Shown: piece after piece, positions 34,752 through 36,573 of the stretch | Layout: each line of letters starts with the position of its first letter | How positions within the stretch are numbered: the stretch's first letter is position 1 | Assembly (NCBI GenBank): GCA_937886445.1 | Contig: CALGBY010000107.1 | Coordinates: 1-36,573, forward strand | From: an uncultured Clostridia bacterium | GTDB taxonomy: Bacteria; Bacillota; Clostridia; Christensenellales; Aristaeellaceae | Direction of reading: 5' to 3' | DNA length: 36,573 nt | Notes under the pieces: generated by a model | The model's database searches: none | What the model was told of the DNA's origin: nothing | Seen by the model: the letters and a program-made list of their open reading frames with translations, nothing else | Made by a program: the position numbers and the translations under genes

Positions 34752-35351
34752 CTACGGCCTTTCCTCTCCCTCGCTTCGCGATATTCTTGCAAGATAATGC
34801 TTCTGTTCCTCAAACAGGCCGTCCGCCCTGCGGGCCACCCACACGGTGACCAGCGTGAACACCATGGAAAGCGCGTCGGTGGTGTAGTGGGAAAGCGCCT
34901 CCCACACGCTTCTTGAAAAGCACAGGCTCACCGCGGCGCGCCCCGTCTGCATGCACAGCAGGGTGACCGCCCCCGCAAGCAGCGTCAGCCACGCGCTTTT
35001 TCTCACGCGTTCGCGGCCAAGCCCGTTCATATACAGCACGGTGAAAAGCGAAAGCAGGTTGCCCGCGCAGTACACCGTATAGGGCTCCGGGTTTTTAAGC
35101 GGGCTGCCCGCTCCCGAAAACACGCACCACGCCGCGCCCGAGAGAAAAGCGTGTATCGCTCCCCACGCGCCCCAGCGCATGTATACGATGCAGGTGATGC
35201 CCGCCGCCAGCGATACCGTAAAGGCGATGCTGCTGCGCGGGATCAGCCTTCTGGCCGCGAACACCGTAACGCCTTCAAACACACACAGGATCACAGCGAG
35301 CAGTGCAAGATCGATGCTTCTGTACTGCGCGAGCGTCCGCTTTCGTTCCAA
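34752..35351 (-). CDS. Uncharacterised six-helix membrane protein, first gene of the transport operon
   Basis: 199 residues starting at TTG (35351), 9 bases after AAGGAGG; no ATG is near the RBS. About six hydrophobic segments between residues 14 and 175. Distinct motifs are MRWGAWGAIHAFLSGAAW (about 58-75), YCAGNLLSLFTVLYM and a C-terminal WVARRADGLFEEQKHYLARI. The small all-membrane layout with an internal GN motif recalls S components of ECF transporters, but no vitamin transporter is recognisable and this is weak. Located between a consensus promoter and the LplB-type permease gene, so it is coexpressed with the importer. Confidence 0.75.
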   Translation of the reverse strand: MERKRTLAQYRSIDLALLAVILCVFEGVTVFAARRLIPRSSIAFTVSLAAGITCIVYMRWGAWGAIHAFLSGAAWCVFSGAGSPLKNPEPYTVYCAGNLLSLFTVLYMNGLGRERVRKSAWLTLLAGAVTLLCMQTGRAAVSLCFSRSVWEALSHYTTDALSMVFTLVTVWVARRADGLFEEQKHYLARISRSEGEERP

Positions 35352-35458
35352 CTTTTTTGTCCTCCTTCGGATGAAGCGCCGCCGGCCTGCCGGAAAACGG
35401 GATATATCCCCTTTTCAGATCAGCATTCTTCCCGTGCGCACGCGCGCAGTGTGTAGGC

Positions 35459-35472
35459 TGTAACCGCTTACA
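35459..35472 (-). promoter_or_regulatory. cre / LacI-family operator overlapping the -10 region
   Basis: Minus strand TGTAAGCGGTTACA fits the catabolite-responsive element pattern TGWAANCGNTNWCA at every fixed position. Its first T is the last base of the -10 box, so a bound CcpA or LacI-type repressor would block transcription of the 11-gene operon. No regulator gene is encoded next to it. Confidence 0.65.
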
Positions 35473-35500
35473 TTATATAGAACCGCGCCCGTCCTGTCAA
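35472..35500 (-). promoter_or_regulatory. Consensus sigma-A promoter of the 11-gene transport operon
   Basis: Minus strand TTGACA (35495-35500), exactly 17 bases, TATAAT (35472-35477): a perfect match in all 12 positions. About 120 bases to the TTG start of the first gene. Confidence 0.88.
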
Positions 35501-35691
35501 TACAGCCCCGCCCGGTTTTTGTCTTTTTCAGGCATTTTCGCGCCATATTATCAAATACAGCGCGGCAGCGTGCTCCGCCGCGCCGCCGGGCTCGGCCTCC
35601 GTCACACGCGGGTTGGGATTTTTTACATATTCTGCCGCCCCGCAGGATCAGCCCGCGCGCGTCACGTTTCCCTGCCGGTGCAAACGATGGC
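35501..35691. other. Intergenic stretch between rqcP and the transport operon promoter
   Basis: No credible gene, RNA or clear terminator seen in about 190 bases. A GC-rich part follows the rqcP stop on the minus strand. Confidence 0.45.
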
Positions 35692-35964
35692 TTACTGCCT
35701 TTCCGCCCTTACGGCCTCATCCTCGCTGAGCACGGTGTACATTTCCGCCGCGTTTTCCTTGCGCACGGTCTCCTGCACGCTCACGATGCGATATCTGCCC
35801 AGCCGGTTGCCGAAGCGGATCTCCAGCGTATCCCCTTCCTTTACCTCGCTGCCGGGCTTGGCTTCCCTTCCGTTCACGCTCACCCTGCCGCCGTCACAGG
35901 CCTCCTTGGCCACGGTACGCCGTTTGATGATGCGCGATACCTTCAGATATTTGTCAAGACGCAT
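35692..35964 (-). CDS. rqcP: S4-domain RNA-binding protein RqcP (YabO-like)
   Basis: 90 residues from the ATG at 35964, after AAGGAGAACATCC; the longer upstream frame is unrelated. MRLDKYLKVSRIIKRRTVAKEA is cut here to its core, RLDKYLKVSRIIKRR, and with GGRVSVNGREAKPGSEVKEGD it makes a complete S4 domain (1-60), the usual RqcP size. In Firmicutes RqcP works with RqcH on stalled 50S subunits, holding the peptidyl-tRNA during alanine tailing. It is monocistronic with its own strong promoter. HslR-like heat-shock S4 proteins are the close alternative, but they are longer. Confidence 0.9.
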   Translation of the reverse strand: MRLDKYLKVSRIIKRRTVAKEACDGGRVSVNGREAKPGSEVKEGDTLEIRFGNRLGRYRIVSVQETVRKENAAEMYTVLSEDEAVRAERQ

Positions 35965-35998
35965 GGATGTTCTCCTTACATTTGGAGTATATGTATTT

Positions 35999-36027
35999 AT
36001 TATAGTACATGCGTATCCTTTTTGCAA
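35999..36027 (-). promoter_or_regulatory. Promoter of rqcP
   Basis: Minus strand TTGCAA (36022-36027), 17-base spacer, TATAAT (35999-36004), about 35 bases before the ATG. Confidence 0.8.
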
Positions 36028-36070
36028 CAGCAAACCTTGCGCGGTTTCAAGCCCACCGCGCAGGCCCCGG

Positions 36071-36118
36071 AAAACAAAAATGCGATGAAATCCATAGTCG
36101 ACTATTGATTTCATCGCA
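36071..36118 (-). terminator. 38-base near-perfect palindrome with U-tract
   Basis: 36081-36118 has 19-bp arms with a single mismatch and the 12-base perfect core ATAGTCGACTAT. On the minus strand it is followed directly by TTTTTGTTTT, so it can act as terminator for the gene ending at 36242. As DNA it could extrude as a cruciform. Confidence 0.7.
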
Positions 36119-36128
36119 AAAAAGCCCC

Positions 36129-36196
36129 CGCCGCTCATGCGGCGAAGGCAAAAGATATACTGTTTTCCGAAGCTCGCGGGGATCCATCCCCCGCGA
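36129..36196. repeat. Two short hairpins downstream of the DGR-like gene
   Basis: CGCCGC/GCGGCG (36129-36134 and 36139-36144) with a 4-base loop, and TCGCGGGG/CCCCGCGA (36174-36181 and 36189-36196) with a 7-base loop. Both lie between the VR-like stop codon and the large palindrome. DGR target genes often carry such a hairpin just behind the variable region. Confidence 0.5.
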
Positions 36197-36241
36197 CTTC
36201 CTTTTCTCTCCGCTTGCTTTATGCCGCGCCGGATTTGTTGT

Positions 36242-36573
36242 TTAGGAGATCAGATCAAGGTCGATCCGCAGGGCAGGGCAAACGGCGTCATTACTGCCGT
36301 CTGCACCGCGGCCGCTGTTGTCGATACAGCTGTCAAAACCGGCATCCGCGGCAAGTTTGCTATCGCAGCCGGGCGAATGAAACCGCCGACAACAGGTCAT
36401 GCGTCCGTTAGGCTTATACAGGTTTTTCACGGTGTACGGTGCGTAGGTCTGCAGCTTTGCCACCAGCGAAAAGCGAAACTGCTTCGGGCTTTTCTGCGTG
36501 ACCGTCATCACATAGCCTGCCGGCACTTTGGCCGCCGTGATCACCTTCAGCTCGCTTTGATACGCCACCCTGC
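36242..36573 (-). pseudogene. DGR remnant: Avd-like N-terminal half joined to a variable-region-like tail (5' end beyond the window)
   Basis: The frame is open to the right edge; a GTG lies at 36568 but the true start may be outside. Residues 4-50 (SELKVITAAK, then MTVTQKSPKQFRFSLVAK, then LYKPNG) match the start of Avd-like four-helix proteins of diversity-generating retroelements as I remember them; those run to about 120 residues. Near 36400 the match ends. The rest, from SPG (36368-36376) through AVCPALRIDLDLIS to the stop, follows the C-type-lectin-like target tail WWLRSPG...AVRPAL. Changes at normally fixed places (WW to CC, R to C, G to S) suggest decay. Alternatively it is an assembly chimera at a contig end. 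Confidence 0.6.

Noticed and set aside
1..36573. CRISPR arrays, tRNA and rRNA genes
   Set aside because: No regularly spaced repeats, cloverleaf sequences or rRNA segments were seen on either strand.

Overview
The window looks like a GC-rich Firmicutes chromosome, probably an uncultured gut-type clostridium. The signs are AGGAGG ribosome-binding sites, sigma-A promoters with 17-base spacers, YesM/YesN-type regulation of Lpl-type sugar importers, a fused ThrE-like exporter, a TGS-domain nucleoside kinase and RqcP. The genus cannot be read from the sequence. Almost all of the window is coding, and very long antisense frames lie opposite the real genes.

Left part (1-5262, all minus): the N-terminal part of a nucleoside kinase running off the left edge, a DEDDh exonuclease, a BaiN/HI0933-type flavoprotein, surE and a ThrE-like exporter. 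A 160-bp MITE-like element with 4-bp target duplications lies just upstream of the exporter gene (5345-5512) and appears to supply the -35 box of its promoter. On the plus strand follow a degenerate protein-kinase-like gene and ileS (eukaryote-like class), then a complete branched-chain amino-acid importer, SBP-livH-livM-livG-livF (10146-15016), with its own promoter and terminators.

Middle (15180-24719): a self-contained sugar importer on the minus strand in the order sensor kinase, permease, permease, solute-binding protein, AraC-type response regulator. It is followed by a HisJ-family phosphatase (plus), an orphan alpha-oxoamine-synthase-like PLP enzyme (minus) that shares a bidirectional terminator with it, and a Y1/RAYT-type transposase preceded by three degenerate GGGGAC repeats.

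Right part (24979-35351, minus): an apparent 11-gene operon. It starts from a perfect consensus promoter (TTGACA-17-TATAAT) with a cre/LacI-type palindrome on the -10/+1 region. It encodes an uncharacterised membrane protein, two permeases and a 698-residue binding protein. Two successive modules follow, each made of two small four-helix membrane proteins plus one MalK/UgpC-type ATPase, and then a lipoprotein. Importers of this class usually borrow a shared, unlinked ATPase, so this layout is the best candidate here for an undescribed system.

Right edge (35692-36573): rqcP, then a stack of hairpins, then an open frame that joins the N-terminal half of an Avd-like four-helix protein of a diversity-generating retroelement to a tail with the residue and codon pattern of a DGR variable region. 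No reverse transcriptase is in the window, and several normally fixed residues are changed, so this is probably a decayed or rearranged DGR locus.

All identifications are from reading the sequence and remembered family patterns; no searches were run.
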